Source: Sphingobacterium sp. UT-1RO-CII-1 (lineage in GTDB: Bacteria; Bacteroidota; Bacteroidia; Sphingobacteriales; Sphingobacteriaceae). From it: 64,000 nt of DNA. The stretch lies in the NCBI RefSeq assembly GCF_026711005.1, contig NZ_JAPPVJ010000010.1:1-64000 (forward strand), written 5' to 3'. Below, piece by piece: positions 42,526-51,888 of this stretch (its first letter is position 1; every line of letters starts with the position of its first letter). Under the pieces are notes generated by a model, which did no database searches, was not told the origin of the DNA, and saw only the letters and a list, made by a program, of their open reading frames with translations. Made by a program: the position numbers and the translations under genes.

Positions 42526-44364
42526 ATGAAAATAAAAAACAGTTTGTTGTTGTCTTTACTTTTGGCATCTTTTACAAATGGAGTATCTGCTCAAACGACT
42601 ACCGAATTACCGATTTCCGAAAAAATGGAATGGTTTGATGATGCTAAATTAGGTATTTTTATCCATTGGGGAATATATGCTGTGGATGGTTTATCCGAAT
42701 CTTGGTCGTTCTTTAATAACTATACTAGTCATGAAAACTATCTTAAACAATTAAATGGTTTTACAGCGGAAAATTATCAACCGCAAGACTGGGTTAAGCT
42801 TATAAAGGAGGCAGGGGCTAAGTATGCTGTTATTACTTCTAAGCATCATGATGGTGTTTCTCTTTGGGATAGTCAGGCTGCAGAAGCATTGACCACAGTA
42901 AGACACACAGCAGCGAAGCGCGATGTATTGACACCTTTTATAGAGGAATTGAAAAAAACAGGTTTAAAAACTGGATTGTATTATTCGCTACCTGATTGGA
43001 GTCATCCCTATTATGATATAAAAACAAGAGTTCGAAAACGTTATGAATTGGCGGCTGAGCCAAAATTGTGGAATAAGTATGTGCATTATTATCAGCAGCA
43101 ACTAGAAGAACTATCGCAGCAATATTCTCCTGATTTATTATGGTTTGATGGAGATTGGGAGCATAGTGCCACAGAATGGGAGGCTACCGGAACGATGAAA
43201 CTTCTGCGGAATTATAATCCAAATATTATTGTCAATTCGAGACTCCATGGACAAGGTGATTATGAGACACCTGAGCAGGGTATTCCTGTTGTAAAGCCCG
43301 CAAGCCGTTATTGGGAATTGTGCTATACAATGAATGATTCTTGGGGCTATCAACCTTTTGACAAACATTATAAAACGCCAAATATGATTGTACGTACATT
43401 GGTGGATTGTATTGCTATGGGAGGGAATCTTTTATTAGATATAGGACCGAAAGCCGATGGTAGTATTCCGTCAGAACAAGTAGCAATCTTAAAAGAGCTA
43501 AAGCGTTGGACAGGTAAATATCACGAAGCTATCTATGGTACAAAAGCAGGAGTTGAAGATAAATACCTTCGCGATAAAAATGCTTTCTCTAAGGATGGTA
43601 AAACGCTTTTTATCTACTTGGATGAGGTGAAAAGTAGTTTAGATATTGCAGGTCTACATACAAAGCCCGAATCAGTCCGTCTGGTAGCTAATAATAAAAA
43701 AATAGATTTTACGCACAGTGAGGGTAATTTAAGAGCATTTTTAGATCAAGCTGATTTTGATCTGGCTGTTACCGTTGTAGCTGTAGACTTTAAAGAGAAA
43801 CCAAACTTTACTTTGGATAAGAAAAGTGAGCAACCAACCTTGCTGAGGCTCGCTCAAAAAGGAACAGATGAGGAACAGATAGATTATTTGGTTAAATGGA
43901 CTGATTACGGTTCAAATCTGTTCGCAGAAAAATTAAGTGTCGATGCTGAGTATTTGGACGAAAGTATTGTCTTTGAATCATCCAATGTGAAAGATTGGGT
44001 GCGCAAACATGCTGAGGTATTAAGTTATGCAAATCCAGGAATGGAAGATGGTCATTATGCAGGTTATTCAGCACTGTCAGAAGATAAGCAAACTCTTTAT
44101 TTATTCGTAAAAGGTAAACCTACCGGACCCATAGCAGTTAAAGGGCTTAAAAATACCATTGCTCGTATTCGTATAGTTGGTGAAGGGTCCATGATAGAAC
44201 ACAGTATATATAATAAATTGTACTGGAGTTCGACTCCTGGAATTGTTTATATAGATATTCCTGAATCTCGACTTGACGAAAATGTCACTGTTATAGCTGT
44301 ACTATTAGATAAGCCTATTGATTTGTATCGAGAAGAAGTTAAGGCAATAGAGAGTAATTTGTAA
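42526..44364 (+). CDS. Alpha-L-fucosidase (GH29), secreted
   Basis: 612 residues with a signal peptide (SLLLSLLLASFTNGVSAQ or similar). The GH29 catalytic barrel begins with MEWFDDAKLGIFIHWGIYAV, then YAVITSKHHDGVSLWDSQ and the nucleophile block DLLWFDGDWE (Asp208); GGNLLLDIGPKADGSIP is the C-terminal barrel block. The final ~190 residues form beta-sandwich modules. It removes terminal L-fucose from glycans. No SusCD pair is adjacent, so it is not clearly part of a polysaccharide-utilisation locus. The acid/base residue cannot be placed from sequence alone. Confidence 0.92.
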   Translation: MKIKNSLLLSLLLASFTNGVSAQTTTELPISEKMEWFDDAKLGIFIHWGIYAVDGLSESWSFFNNYTSHENYLKQLNGFTAENYQPQDWVKLIKEAGAKYAVITSKHHDGVSLWDSQAAEALTTVRHTAAKRDVLTPFIEELKKTGLKTGLYYSLPDWSHPYYDIKTRVRKRYELAAEPKLWNKYVHYYQQQLEELSQQYSPDLLWFDGDWEHSATEWEATGTMKLLRNYNPNIIVNSRLHGQGDYETPEQGIPVVKPASRYWELCYTMNDSWGYQPFDKHYKTPNMIVRTLVDCIAMGGNLLLDIGPKADGSIPSEQVAILKELKRWTGKYHEAIYGTKAGVEDKYLRDKNAFSKDGKTLFIYLDEVKSSLDIAGLHTKPESVRLVANNKKIDFTHSEGNLRAFLDQADFDLAVTVVAVDFKEKPNFTLDKKSEQPTLLRLAQKGTDEEQIDYLVKWTDYGSNLFAEKLSVDAEYLDESIVFESSNVKDWVRKHAEVLSYANPGMEDGHYAGYSALSEDKQTLYLFVKGKPTGPIAVKGLKNTIARIRIVGEGSMIEHSIYNKLYWSSTPGIVYIDIPESRLDENVTVIAVLLDKPIDLYREEVKAIESNL

Positions 44365-44375
44365 TGTTAGAGCTT

Positions 44376-44420
44376 AGTGATAAAAAGCGTCTTTTATAAA
44401 AACAGGTGTTTTTTATCACT
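44376..44420. terminator. Convergent terminator after the fucosidase
   Basis: AGTGATAAAAA (44376-44386) and TTTTTATCACT (44410-44420) form an 11-bp stem with a 23-base loop, flanked by T-rich sequence, between two convergent genes. Confidence 0.65.
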
Positions 44421-44436
44421 ATATTTTGTTATACAC

Positions 44437-44949
44437 CTAGTCGATAGGTAAGTCGTATTTCTTGCGGAGCGGGCGGACAAGGTAAGATGTTGAAATAACA
44501 ATCAGCAAACCTATTAGACACCCTATCCCAACAGAAACTGATCGGAGGATTGGTGTGTATGATAAGTCGGCTCCATGATTTGGGATCATAATTACTAAAA
44601 GAGCAACTATAGCGACTCTTGCCATATTCATGATATTAAATAGGCGGCAGACAAGAATTGTGATAACGATACCTACCATAATGACAAAAAATGAATCGCC
44701 ATAGGTTAATATACAAAGGAGAGCTACAGTAGAGCCAACGAAGTTAGACTTGAATCGTTCGATAGATAATCTTTTTGAGTCTTTTTCTTCCGGAGAAATT
44801 ACGAGCATAATGGAAAGGAACGACCAAAATAACTCAAATTCGGTTACCCGTGTATACAAAAGATAGCCTATTACAAAGCCGATCATACAACGAATGATAT
44901 AAATAAGTACATGGGAGGCGACACTACGTTTGATGAACGAGTCAAGCAT
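44437..44949 (-). CDS. FUSC-like small membrane protein
   Basis: 170 residues with five or six hydrophobic segments and a basic C terminus (VRPLRKKYDLPID). The pattern ISPEEKDSKRLSIERFKSNFVGS, hydrophilic between membrane segments, and the RSVSVGIGCLIG end match the FUSC_2-type aromatic acid exporter family (fusaric-acid resistance-like). It is shorter than full FUSC proteins and lacks the large cytoplasmic part, so function as a transporter is uncertain. It lies downstream of lon in the same orientation but with a terminator-like hairpin between them. Confidence 0.65.
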   Translation of the reverse strand: MLDSFIKRSVASHVLIYIIRCMIGFVIGYLLYTRVTEFELFWSFLSIMLVISPEEKDSKRLSIERFKSNFVGSTVALLCILTYGDSFFVIMVGIVITILVCRLFNIMNMARVAIVALLVIMIPNHGADLSYTPILRSVSVGIGCLIGLLIVISTSYLVRPLRKKYDLPID

Positions 44950-45003
44950 AGGGGTAAGGGTGTTTTTTTATAGTTGTTATTAAAATTAAATATTTAAAAG
45001 AAT

Positions 45004-45029
45004 AAAGGCGGAAATTTATCTCCGCCTTT
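45004..45029 (-). terminator. Terminator after lon
   Basis: AAAGGCGGA and TCCGCCTTT form a perfect 9-bp stem around an 8-base loop, 5 bases past the lon stop, followed on the minus strand by ATTCTTTT. Confidence 0.8.
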
Positions 45030-45033
45030 ATTC

Positions 45034-47496
45034 TTAATCTAAATTGCTTGTTAAATCAATCGGTTTTTTTACTTTTTGATCTAATAAACTGAGTTCGATA
45101 ACTTCTGACATGTAAGTAACATAGTGAAATGTGAGATCTTTTATATAATCTTCTTTAATCTCCAAAATGTCCTTTTCATTAGCCTTGCATAAAATGATTT
45201 CTTTGATGTTTGCCCGTTTTGCTGCGAGTATTTTTTCCTTTATTCCACCAACAGGAAGTACACGTCCCCGTAGTGTTATTTCGCCTGTCATAGCTAACTT
45301 TTCTTTTACTTTTCTTTGTGTGAAAAGTGAAGTTAAAGCTGTTAACATGGTTATGCCTGCAGATGGACCGTCTTTAGGTGTTGCCCCTGCAGGTACGTGA
45401 ATGTTTACATCCCATTTGTCAAATACTCTATAGTCGATACCGAATTGATCGGCATGCGAACGTAGGTAAGCCATTGCTAGAGCTGCCGACTCTTTCATCA
45501 CATCACCTAAATTACCTGTTAAGCTTAATTTTCCTTTACCTGGACTTAGGCTTGATTCAATAAATAGGATATCACCTCCAACTGAGGTCCAAGCTAATCC
45601 TGTTACCACTCCCGCAACTTCATTGTCTTCGTAAAGATCTTTGTCAAAGATTGGTGCTCCTAAAATTTCGAGTACCATAGCCGGATCTATTTTAGGATTA
45701 TATTCCCTTTCCATAACGATACGCGTTGCCACACCGCGTACGATAGAGCCTATTTTCTTTTCTAGTCCTCTTACACCTGATTCACGGGTATATTCTTCGA
45801 TTATTTTTTCGATCACTTTGTTGTTTAACGATGCTTGTTTGCGTGTTAAACCGTGGAGTTCAAGTTGTTTTGGAAGAAGGTGTTTTTTTGCTATTTCAAT
45901 TTTTTCTTCGATAGTATAGCCATTTACTTCAATAATCTCCATTCGATCAAGCAGCGCGGGCTGTATACTGTTTAAAGAGTTTGCTGTTGCAATGAACATT
46001 ATTTTTGAAAGGTCATATTCCATTTCTACATAATGGTCATAAAAACTAGTATTTTGTTCCGGATCTAAAACTTCCAATAGGGCAGAAGAAGGGTCTCCTT
46101 TAAAATCTGCTCCTAGTTTATCGATTTCATCTAAAACAAAGACAGGATTAGATGCGCCCGCCTTTTTCAGGGATTGTATGATTCGTCCGGGCATAGCACC
46201 TATATATGTTTTTCGGTGCCCTCTTATCTCCGCTTCATCTCGTACCCCTCCTAATGCCATACGGGTATATTTACGGCCAAGTGCTTTTGCTATGGATTTT
46301 CCAAGTGAAGTTTTACCAACTCCCGGGGGGCCTACTAAGCATAAAATAGGCGCACGCATATCATTTTTAAGTTTTAAAACAGCTAAATATTCAATGATGC
46401 GTTGCTTCACTTTTTCTAGACCATAATGATCTTTATCCAATACTTTAACAGCTCGGTTTAGATCAAAATTATCTTTGGTAAACTCAGCCCATGGCAAGTC
46501 TAGTAAGAGTTCTAGATAGTTTATTTGCACAGAATAATCTGCAGCAGCAGGGTTGATGCGTCCAAGTTTTTCTAACTCTTTGTCAAAATGTTTTTGAACG
46601 TCTTCCGGCCACTTTTTACTTCTAGAGCGTTTGTGTAGTTCTTCTATTTCTAAATCAGGTGTGTTTCCCCCCAACTCTTCCTGTATAGTTTTTAACTGTT
46701 GGCTTAAGAAATAATCACGCTGTTGTTTGTCAAGATCTATACGGACTTTGTTCTGAATTTGGTTCTTCAGCTCTAGCATCTGTATTTCAGTAGTCAGATG
46801 TTCAAGTAAATTTTTTGCTCTTTTAACAAAGTCTTTTGTTTCGAGTAGGGTTTGTTTTTGTTCTGTTTCTAACGATAAATTGGAAGATATAAAGTTTACC
46901 AAAAATGTTGGGCTCTCAATGTTTTTGATTGCCAAACCTGCTTCACTTGGTAAATTCGGAGACAGCTGAATAATTTGTAACGCTAATTCTTTAATAGATG
47001 AAATTAAAGCCTTAAACTCTTTGCTGGATACTTTTGGCTTATCTTCTGGGACACGTTCTACTCTACCTTTTAAATAAGGCTCTGTAGAAACAATTTCCTC
47101 TATTTTAAAACGTTGTTTCCCTTGTATAATTACCGTTGTATTGCCATCAGGCATTTGCAATATTTTAATAATATTTGCAACTGTCCCTACCTTGTTAAGT
47201 TGTTCTAGAGTAGGGTCTTCCGTATTCATGTCTTTTTGTGCAACCACACCTATAGTGCGGTCTCCTTTGTAAGCCTCCTTAATTAATTTTATCGATTTAT
47301 CTCGACCAACTGTTATAGGGATTACAACTCCAGGAAATAAAACTGTATTGCGTAAGGGAAGTATCGGTAAAACTTCAGGGATATCAGCTTTGCTCATTTC
47401 TTCTTCATCTTGAGAACTTAATAGTGGAAAAAATTCCGTATCCTCATTTATGACAGATAGTACATGGTTGATATCAAACGTGTCGTTTTTGTTCAT
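45034..47496 (-). CDS. lon: ATP-dependent protease Lon
   Basis: 820 residues, normal length. A cytoplasmic hexamer that degrades misfolded and regulatory proteins. Domains in order: N-terminal LonN substrate domain (EVLPILPLRNTVLFPGVVIP), coiled region, AAA+ module with Walker A GPPGVGKTSLGKSIAKALGR, Walker B VFVLDEIDKLG and sensor FIATANSLNSI, and the proteolytic domain with the Ser of PKDGPSAGITMLTALTS and the catalytic Lys of GGIKEKILAAKRANIKE. The upstream region has a sigma-54-like promoter. Confidence 0.97.
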   Translation of the reverse strand: MNKNDTFDINHVLSVINEDTEFFPLLSSQDEEEMSKADIPEVLPILPLRNTVLFPGVVIPITVGRDKSIKLIKEAYKGDRTIGVVAQKDMNTEDPTLEQLNKVGTVANIIKILQMPDGNTTVIIQGKQRFKIEEIVSTEPYLKGRVERVPEDKPKVSSKEFKALISSIKELALQIIQLSPNLPSEAGLAIKNIESPTFLVNFISSNLSLETEQKQTLLETKDFVKRAKNLLEHLTTEIQMLELKNQIQNKVRIDLDKQQRDYFLSQQLKTIQEELGGNTPDLEIEELHKRSRSKKWPEDVQKHFDKELEKLGRINPAAADYSVQINYLELLLDLPWAEFTKDNFDLNRAVKVLDKDHYGLEKVKQRIIEYLAVLKLKNDMRAPILCLVGPPGVGKTSLGKSIAKALGRKYTRMALGGVRDEAEIRGHRKTYIGAMPGRIIQSLKKAGASNPVFVLDEIDKLGADFKGDPSSALLEVLDPEQNTSFYDHYVEMEYDLSKIMFIATANSLNSIQPALLDRMEIIEVNGYTIEEKIEIAKKHLLPKQLELHGLTRKQASLNNKVIEKIIEEYTRESGVRGLEKKIGSIVRGVATRIVMEREYNPKIDPAMVLEILGAPIFDKDLYEDNEVAGVVTGLAWTSVGGDILFIESSLSPGKGKLSLTGNLGDVMKESAALAMAYLRSHADQFGIDYRVFDKWDVNIHVPAGATPKDGPSAGITMLTALTSLFTQRKVKEKLAMTGEITLRGRVLPVGGIKEKILAAKRANIKEIILCKANEKDILEIKEDYIKDLTFHYVTYMSEVIELSLLDQKVKKPIDLTSNLD

Positions 47497-47895
47497 ATAT
47501 ATATGTGTTAACCCGACAAGATGTCAGATTTTTTGCTATTACTTATAATATTCAAATAGTTACTCTATAATTGCAAGAGCAATGCCAAATTAAAAAAAAT
47601 GCTATTTCTGCAAACAAATTAAGAGAGTGTGTTATTATTTTGATAATGCAAAGATGAACATTTGAATGCATTTTTTGTGTAAAATGTGGAAATGTTAATA
47701 ACTTCGTATTGTACAGATGAAATAAATAGTAGAATTTTACTTATATGTAAATTTTGCATATTTTGGCATGTAGTGATATATTGGATTGTAAAGTTAATCA
47801 GCAGTATTAACAATGAGAACTGCTAATTAATAATAATATTTACACAGTAAGGGAAAAACAGAGCTTTTGCGAGCTCATGAAATAAATAAATACAT
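47497..47895. other. Intergenic region between lon and the TPR gene
   Basis: Almost 400 bases, very AT-rich. Apart from the sigma-54-like element for lon at 47571-47588 I see no gene, tRNA or inverted repeat of note. The minus-strand open frame at 47619-47813 has no family similarity and biased AT composition, so it is not called. Confidence 0.6.
47571..47588 (-). promoter_or_regulatory. Sigma-54-like promoter for lon
   Basis: The minus strand reads TTGGCATTGCTCTTGCAA, with GG and GC exactly 10 bases apart, matching the RpoN -24/-12 consensus (TGGCAC-N5-TTGCW) in all but two positions. It lies 75 bases upstream of the lon ATG. I see no clear TAnnTTTG element in this interval. Confidence 0.5.
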
Positions 47896-48567
47896 ATGAA
47901 GCGTATATTTTTGAGTAAAGAAATGAGAAGTATCAGGATAGGAGTTACGTCATTGGCTTTAGCTTTAATGACATTGGCTGCTCAAGGGCAGGAAAAAGCA
48001 GAACATAAAAATGCAAATGTTCGTCTAGCGGATAAAGCTTTATCTGCCGGTAATTTTAAAGAAGCTGAAAAACATTTGCTTAAAGCTTTACCAGAAGAAA
48101 GCAAAGACCCTGATGTACAGTATTTATTGGGCTACTCGCAGTTTCATAACGGTAACTTTAAGTCTGCTATCAGTACTTTTGAAACCGTATTGACTATTGA
48201 GCCTAGACATACCTCAGCGTTATATTATAAAGGTATGGCAGCTACAAAATTAGCGGTTGAGCCTAATAGTAAATTAAGCGCTACAATAAAAGAAAAATAT
48301 CTAAAAACGGCTATCGAAGATTATAGTAAAGCTATTGCAATTGACGCAAACGACCCTAAACTATATCAGAACAGAGCAATCGCTTACCGTGATTTGGGTA
48401 TTTTGAAAGGAACAAAAGAGATGGATAATTATAATAAAGATCAAGCAACAGATGCTTATAACAAAGCCGTTATCGATTACGAGAAGGTATTAAGCTATGA
48501 TGCATCCCGTAAAGATATTCAGACAGAAGTAAAAAAAGCACAAGTCTATAGAGACAATTTGAAATAG
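47896..48567 (+). CDS. Exported TPR-repeat protein
   Basis: 223 residues. A basic N terminus and hydrophobic core (IGVTSLALALMTLAAQG) form a signal peptide. The rest contains at least three tetratricopeptide repeats (AGNFKEAEKHLLKALPE, then VQYLLGYSQFHNGNFKSAIS, YSKAIAIDANDPKLYQNRAI), which usually mediate protein contacts. It is monocistronic and ends in a strong terminator; function is unknown. Confidence 0.75.
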   Translation: MKRIFLSKEMRSIRIGVTSLALALMTLAAQGQEKAEHKNANVRLADKALSAGNFKEAEKHLLKALPEESKDPDVQYLLGYSQFHNGNFKSAISTFETVLTIEPRHTSALYYKGMAATKLAVEPNSKLSATIKEKYLKTAIEDYSKAIAIDANDPKLYQNRAIAYRDLGILKGTKEMDNYNKDQATDAYNKAVIDYEKVLSYDASRKDIQTEVKKAQVYRDNLK

Positions 48568-48575
48568 TAACCTTT

Positions 48576-48607
48576 AAAAGGCGGTGTATATTACACCGCT
48601 TTTTTTT
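48576..48607 (+). terminator. Terminator after the TPR gene
   Basis: GCGGTGTA (48581-48588) pairs with TACACCGC (48592-48599) around TAT, followed by nine T; the A run on the left allows it to act for the convergent lipoprotein gene as well. Confidence 0.85.
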
Positions 48608-48609
48608 GT

Positions 48610-49254
48610 CTATTTAATTTCAAACTCAGCATATGCATGCAATGTTTTTTTAGGTGCTTGTTGTTTTTCTTTGAAATAATATTTAACCACCCTATATTTT
48701 CCTTTTTGAAAACTATATTGATCTGGAAATAACGGAATAATAAAATCACTGCTTTGTCCTGAAGCCAAACTATATCCTATATCTGGTGTGACAATAGGTT
48801 GTGGATATACTATTTTCTTCCAGTTATCTCTTGTCCAGTACATTAATTCATGATGAAGACCTGTCTGTATTTTTTCTTCACTATAGTTAAATAAACGCAG
48901 TCGTATAGTGTCGGGAATAGTCTCTTTTATAATATCTGTATTTACGACAATAGCTTTTACTTGTTCATTTCCATTGTTTTTGGTTATTGGTTTTAGTGTT
49001 AATGTCGGCATATTAAATATGTCGTTACTATAGTTTCTTATTTGTGAACCGCTTATTTTATTAATATTTTTAGGGCGTGGTATTTTAGCTTTATCCGTCG
49101 AAAGCTCTGTACTGTCTAGTGTATCTTCAATAGTAGGAGGTTGTAAACCTTTATTTGGTTGTTTATTGCTGTCTCGGTCGGTACTTTTATTTGGTACGCA
49201 ACCCAGCGCAAATATCAACGAAGCGGCTGTGTATAGAATGATATGTCTTTTCAT
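48610..49254 (-). CDS. Lipoprotein with an Ig-like C-terminal domain
   Basis: 214 residues. The lipobox FALGC puts the lipidated Cys at residue 19, so it should be anchored to the inner face of the outer membrane or surface. After a polar linker (20-100), the C-terminal ~100 residues (FNYSEEKIQTGLHHELMYW, then YSLASGQSSDFIIPLFPDQY and KGKYRVVKYY) resemble the bacterial Ig-like domains of the Big_14 type. No enzyme motif. It is convergent with the TPR gene and its partner is unknown. Confidence 0.65.
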   Translation of the reverse strand: MKRHIILYTAASLIFALGCVPNKSTDRDSNKQPNKGLQPPTIEDTLDSTELSTDKAKIPRPKNINKISGSQIRNYSNDIFNMPTLTLKPITKNNGNEQVKAIVVNTDIIKETIPDTIRLRLFNYSEEKIQTGLHHELMYWTRDNWKKIVYPQPIVTPDIGYSLASGQSSDFIIPLFPDQYSFQKGKYRVVKYYFKEKQQAPKKTLHAYAEFEIK

Positions 49255-49470
49255 ATGTAATTATTAATCTCTTATTCATTCTTAATTAAACTCTTGAAAC
49301 AAATATAAAATATTCAGGAGTTAGTAAGCCTTATTGTCCTTATACCTATCTTATGGAATATTCATGTGTTATTGTATTAATGAAAACACGAAAACTTCAT
49401 ATGTTTGGAGGACTGCTTTATTTTATGATGATAAAACATAACCAAATCCATACTAGTAAAGATACTCATT

Positions 49471-50589
49471 TCATTTTTTCTTACTTTTCCGTTTTTTACC
49501 CCACCATACATAAAAACCGGTTATTGGCAATGAAGCACATATTAAACTCGCTGTAAAATATAAAACTTTTGTTCCGAACCCTCCTATAAAACCGGTATGT
49601 AAAGCATAATTTGAACGTGATATCCACTCTGCTGCGTTGGCATCTTTAATTATTTTTTGTGTACGGGGAAGTAGCTCAAGTGTGTTTCTGTCAAAACTAA
49701 GGTCACGCCATCTGCCGCTATGCATATCTGTACAAGCATATACTGTTTTTTCATCTTCTTCAGGAAAATGAATAATGACGGCTTCTTTATTTAATGTAGC
49801 TATTTCTTTACGTACTTTATGCCATATACTATCGGCTACAACAAGGGCATCTAAAGGTAGTAATTGTGATTCTTGCTCTACTCTATTTACCTCCTCAGTC
49901 TTTGGATGCGTGGGTAAGCCTCCGCTCAGCCACATAATGGTCTGTCGCATCCAAGGAAAAGACATTATTAGGCCGGTAATGGACATCAACAGTGCCAAGG
50001 TTAGAGAATAAAAACCAAGTACATTGTGGAGATCGTAATTTATACGTTTCCATTTATTTTTCCAATTTATTGTAAAAGCCTGCTTTAAGTGCCTCTTATT
50101 CCATCGTTTGGGCCACCATAGAACAACGCCTGATAAACTAATGAGAAAGAACAGAAAAGTAGCCCAGCCTACAATAGGGCGGCCAATGGTATAGCCTAAC
50201 CATAAATTGCGATGCCCTTCATCCATGATGTGAAAAATATCCTCATGATCAACTTCTGCCAATATTTCACCTGTATAAGGGTTTAGGTAAATCAATGTGT
50301 CACTGTGTTCAATTGAAGCTTTAACTGATTTGTCGAGCCCATAATACCATACGCTAGCCACTTCTTTTTCTGGATACTTTTCTTTTATCTTTTTGTATAA
50401 TATGCTGGGTGGCGCTTGTTCATCTGTCGAACGTTTATCTACGGTCATATAGGGATATAGGGCTTGCTTAATATCAAGTTCAAAGACAAGAACACAACCT
50501 GTTATTGATAGTATGATGACAATTATTCCCGAAATAAGTCCTAACCAAAGATGAAGCCATGCATTGATTTGCAATATGATTTTTTTCAT
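49471..50589 (-). CDS. PepSY-domain inner membrane protein (XusC-like)
   Basis: 372 residues. An N-terminal membrane helix (LWLGLISGIIVIILSITGCVLVF) with a preceding conserved His (NAWLHLWLG), periplasmic PepSY-type repeats (IKEKYPEKEVASVWYYG), a HRNLWLG segment, and three more spans matches the PepSY-associated TM family, often tied to siderophore reduction or iron uptake. In Bacteroides the TonB receptor - surface lipoprotein - PepSY order is that of XusABC for xenosiderophores; the same order occurs here. A stable hairpin separates it from the preceding lipoprotein gene. Confidence 0.8.
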   Translation of the reverse strand: MKKIILQINAWLHLWLGLISGIIVIILSITGCVLVFELDIKQALYPYMTVDKRSTDEQAPPSILYKKIKEKYPEKEVASVWYYGLDKSVKASIEHSDTLIYLNPYTGEILAEVDHEDIFHIMDEGHRNLWLGYTIGRPIVGWATFLFFLISLSGVVLWWPKRWNKRHLKQAFTINWKNKWKRINYDLHNVLGFYSLTLALLMSITGLIMSFPWMRQTIMWLSGGLPTHPKTEEVNRVEQESQLLPLDALVVADSIWHKVRKEIATLNKEAVIIHFPEEDEKTVYACTDMHSGRWRDLSFDRNTLELLPRTQKIIKDANAAEWISRSNYALHTGFIGGFGTKVLYFTASLICASLPITGFYVWWGKKRKSKKK

Positions 50590-50604
50590 TTTGTATTACT
50601 AAAA

Positions 50605-50638
50605 AGCACCTTATAATTATCGGTAATTATAAGGTGCT
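50605..50638 (-). terminator. Strong hairpin between DUF4374 and PepSY genes
   Basis: A perfect 15-bp stem (AGCACCTTATAATTA with TAATTATAAGGTGCT, loop TCGG) is followed on the minus strand by TTTTTAG. It would lower, or control, expression of the PepSY gene relative to the receptor genes. Confidence 0.75.
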
Positions 50639-50654
50639 CATCTTTTTTATAGCG

Positions 50655-51884
50655 TTAGTTTAATTTATAAAGCATAGGTGTGTCTCCATCCGCACCTTCA
50701 ATCTTAGCCCCTTTAGTAAGTTTATCGGTATTTGAGTCATATTCCCAGACGTATACTGCGTCGGCAGTCGGATCGTTTACTGCAATATAGGCTTTCCCCT
50801 GATGAACTACTGCAGAACGTGAATTGCCTAATAATGGGAAGTCTAATTTCCGTACAATTTTTTTGGCTTTAATATCTACGACCACATATTGCCACATAGC
50901 CGCATACCACCAATCGTTCCATTCTTTAACATGCGTCTTTGTGTCGTGCGCATTAATAAGCAGGACTTTACTGTTACCTAAATCTACTACTCCTAGTTGC
51001 TGGTCTCCATTTAATAAATTAGAGATGTTAAAGAAGTAATTTGGATCTAATTTATTATCATTTTTATTTACGCGATAAAATGCAGTTGGCAACTCTTCAT
51101 AGCCTGCGCCCAACGGAATCGGGTGTGTTAAGATATAGGTATCTCCTTCCGAATCAAGATGACCTAGATAGCCATTTCGTAAAGCACCCAATGGAGCCGA
51201 TTTGCTATCTTCACCTGTTACTTTAAGGTTTGTTAAGCTCGGGTAATCTAGTTCTGCAGTATATGATTTTCTATTAGTTTTTTGTGTTTCTTCGTTGTAC
51301 AGGTCAAAACCAATGATTAACTTATTTCCTCTCGGTATTACCGAATAAACACGGCGGTTAAACTTTTCAGGAATATCTTTACGGTCAAACTCTCCACTTT
51401 TCGTAACTGCCATATCTTTTACATTGATAATAGCATAGTGATTGCTTCCTCTAGGGCCGACCATAAGGTTCGCATCATCGATCCATATGTGCCAGCCGAT
51501 ATACAGCGATGGAAGATGTGAAAAAGGAATTTCCTTAACAGTTTTCAAAACTCCATCTTCAAAGCGATATTTCCCAAATTTTGAAGCGTCAGGATTAACA
51601 TGGTAGAAATCTCTTCCTTTTTGAATAATATTCTCTTCCCATGTAAATATAGTTGATACGTTTGTTCCTTGTCCTACTGGAGATATTTTGCCTGACATTA
51701 AATCTTGTATCGGTAATAAATATCTACCATTATCCGTACCTATAGCTACAGCAAATTCAGGATCTGCAACTGGGGTAGGGGTATCTCCACCATCTTTATC
51801 ACTGCTACAGGCTGATAATATAGCAAAAGCACTGAAGCTCAATGCTAATGCACGTACGCTTTTTTTTAAGTAATTTGTTTGCAT
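50655..51884 (-). CDS. DUF4374 surface lipoprotein (XusB-like)
   Basis: 409 residues. Lipobox ILSAC gives a lipidated Cys26. The remainder matches DUF4374, a repeat protein predicted as a beta-propeller: repeated blades such as NGRYLLPIQDLMSG, YVVVDIKAKKIVRKLDFPLL and KAYIAVNDPTADAVYVWEYD. It ends 4 bases... upstream of it lies the receptor gene, so the two are coupled. In XusABC this lipoprotein sits on the outer surface and binds the ferric siderophore. It has a paralogue at 54359-55576. Confidence 0.85.
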   Translation of the reverse strand: MQTNYLKKSVRALALSFSAFAILSACSSDKDGGDTPTPVADPEFAVAIGTDNGRYLLPIQDLMSGKISPVGQGTNVSTIFTWEENIIQKGRDFYHVNPDASKFGKYRFEDGVLKTVKEIPFSHLPSLYIGWHIWIDDANLMVGPRGSNHYAIINVKDMAVTKSGEFDRKDIPEKFNRRVYSVIPRGNKLIIGFDLYNEETQKTNRKSYTAELDYPSLTNLKVTGEDSKSAPLGALRNGYLGHLDSEGDTYILTHPIPLGAGYEELPTAFYRVNKNDNKLDPNYFFNISNLLNGDQQLGVVDLGNSKVLLINAHDTKTHVKEWNDWWYAAMWQYVVVDIKAKKIVRKLDFPLLGNSRSAVVHQGKAYIAVNDPTADAVYVWEYDSNTDKLTKGAKIEGADGDTPMLYKLN

Positions 51885-51888
51885 GATT

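Noticed and set aside
47619..47813. Minus-strand open frame upstream of lon
   Set aside because: Skewed composition (Ile/Asn/Thr/Ser), no family likeness, and located in a promoter region.
49353..49556. Plus-strand open frame overlapping the PepSY gene end
   Set aside because: It is partly antisense to a recognised gene and has no conserved pattern.
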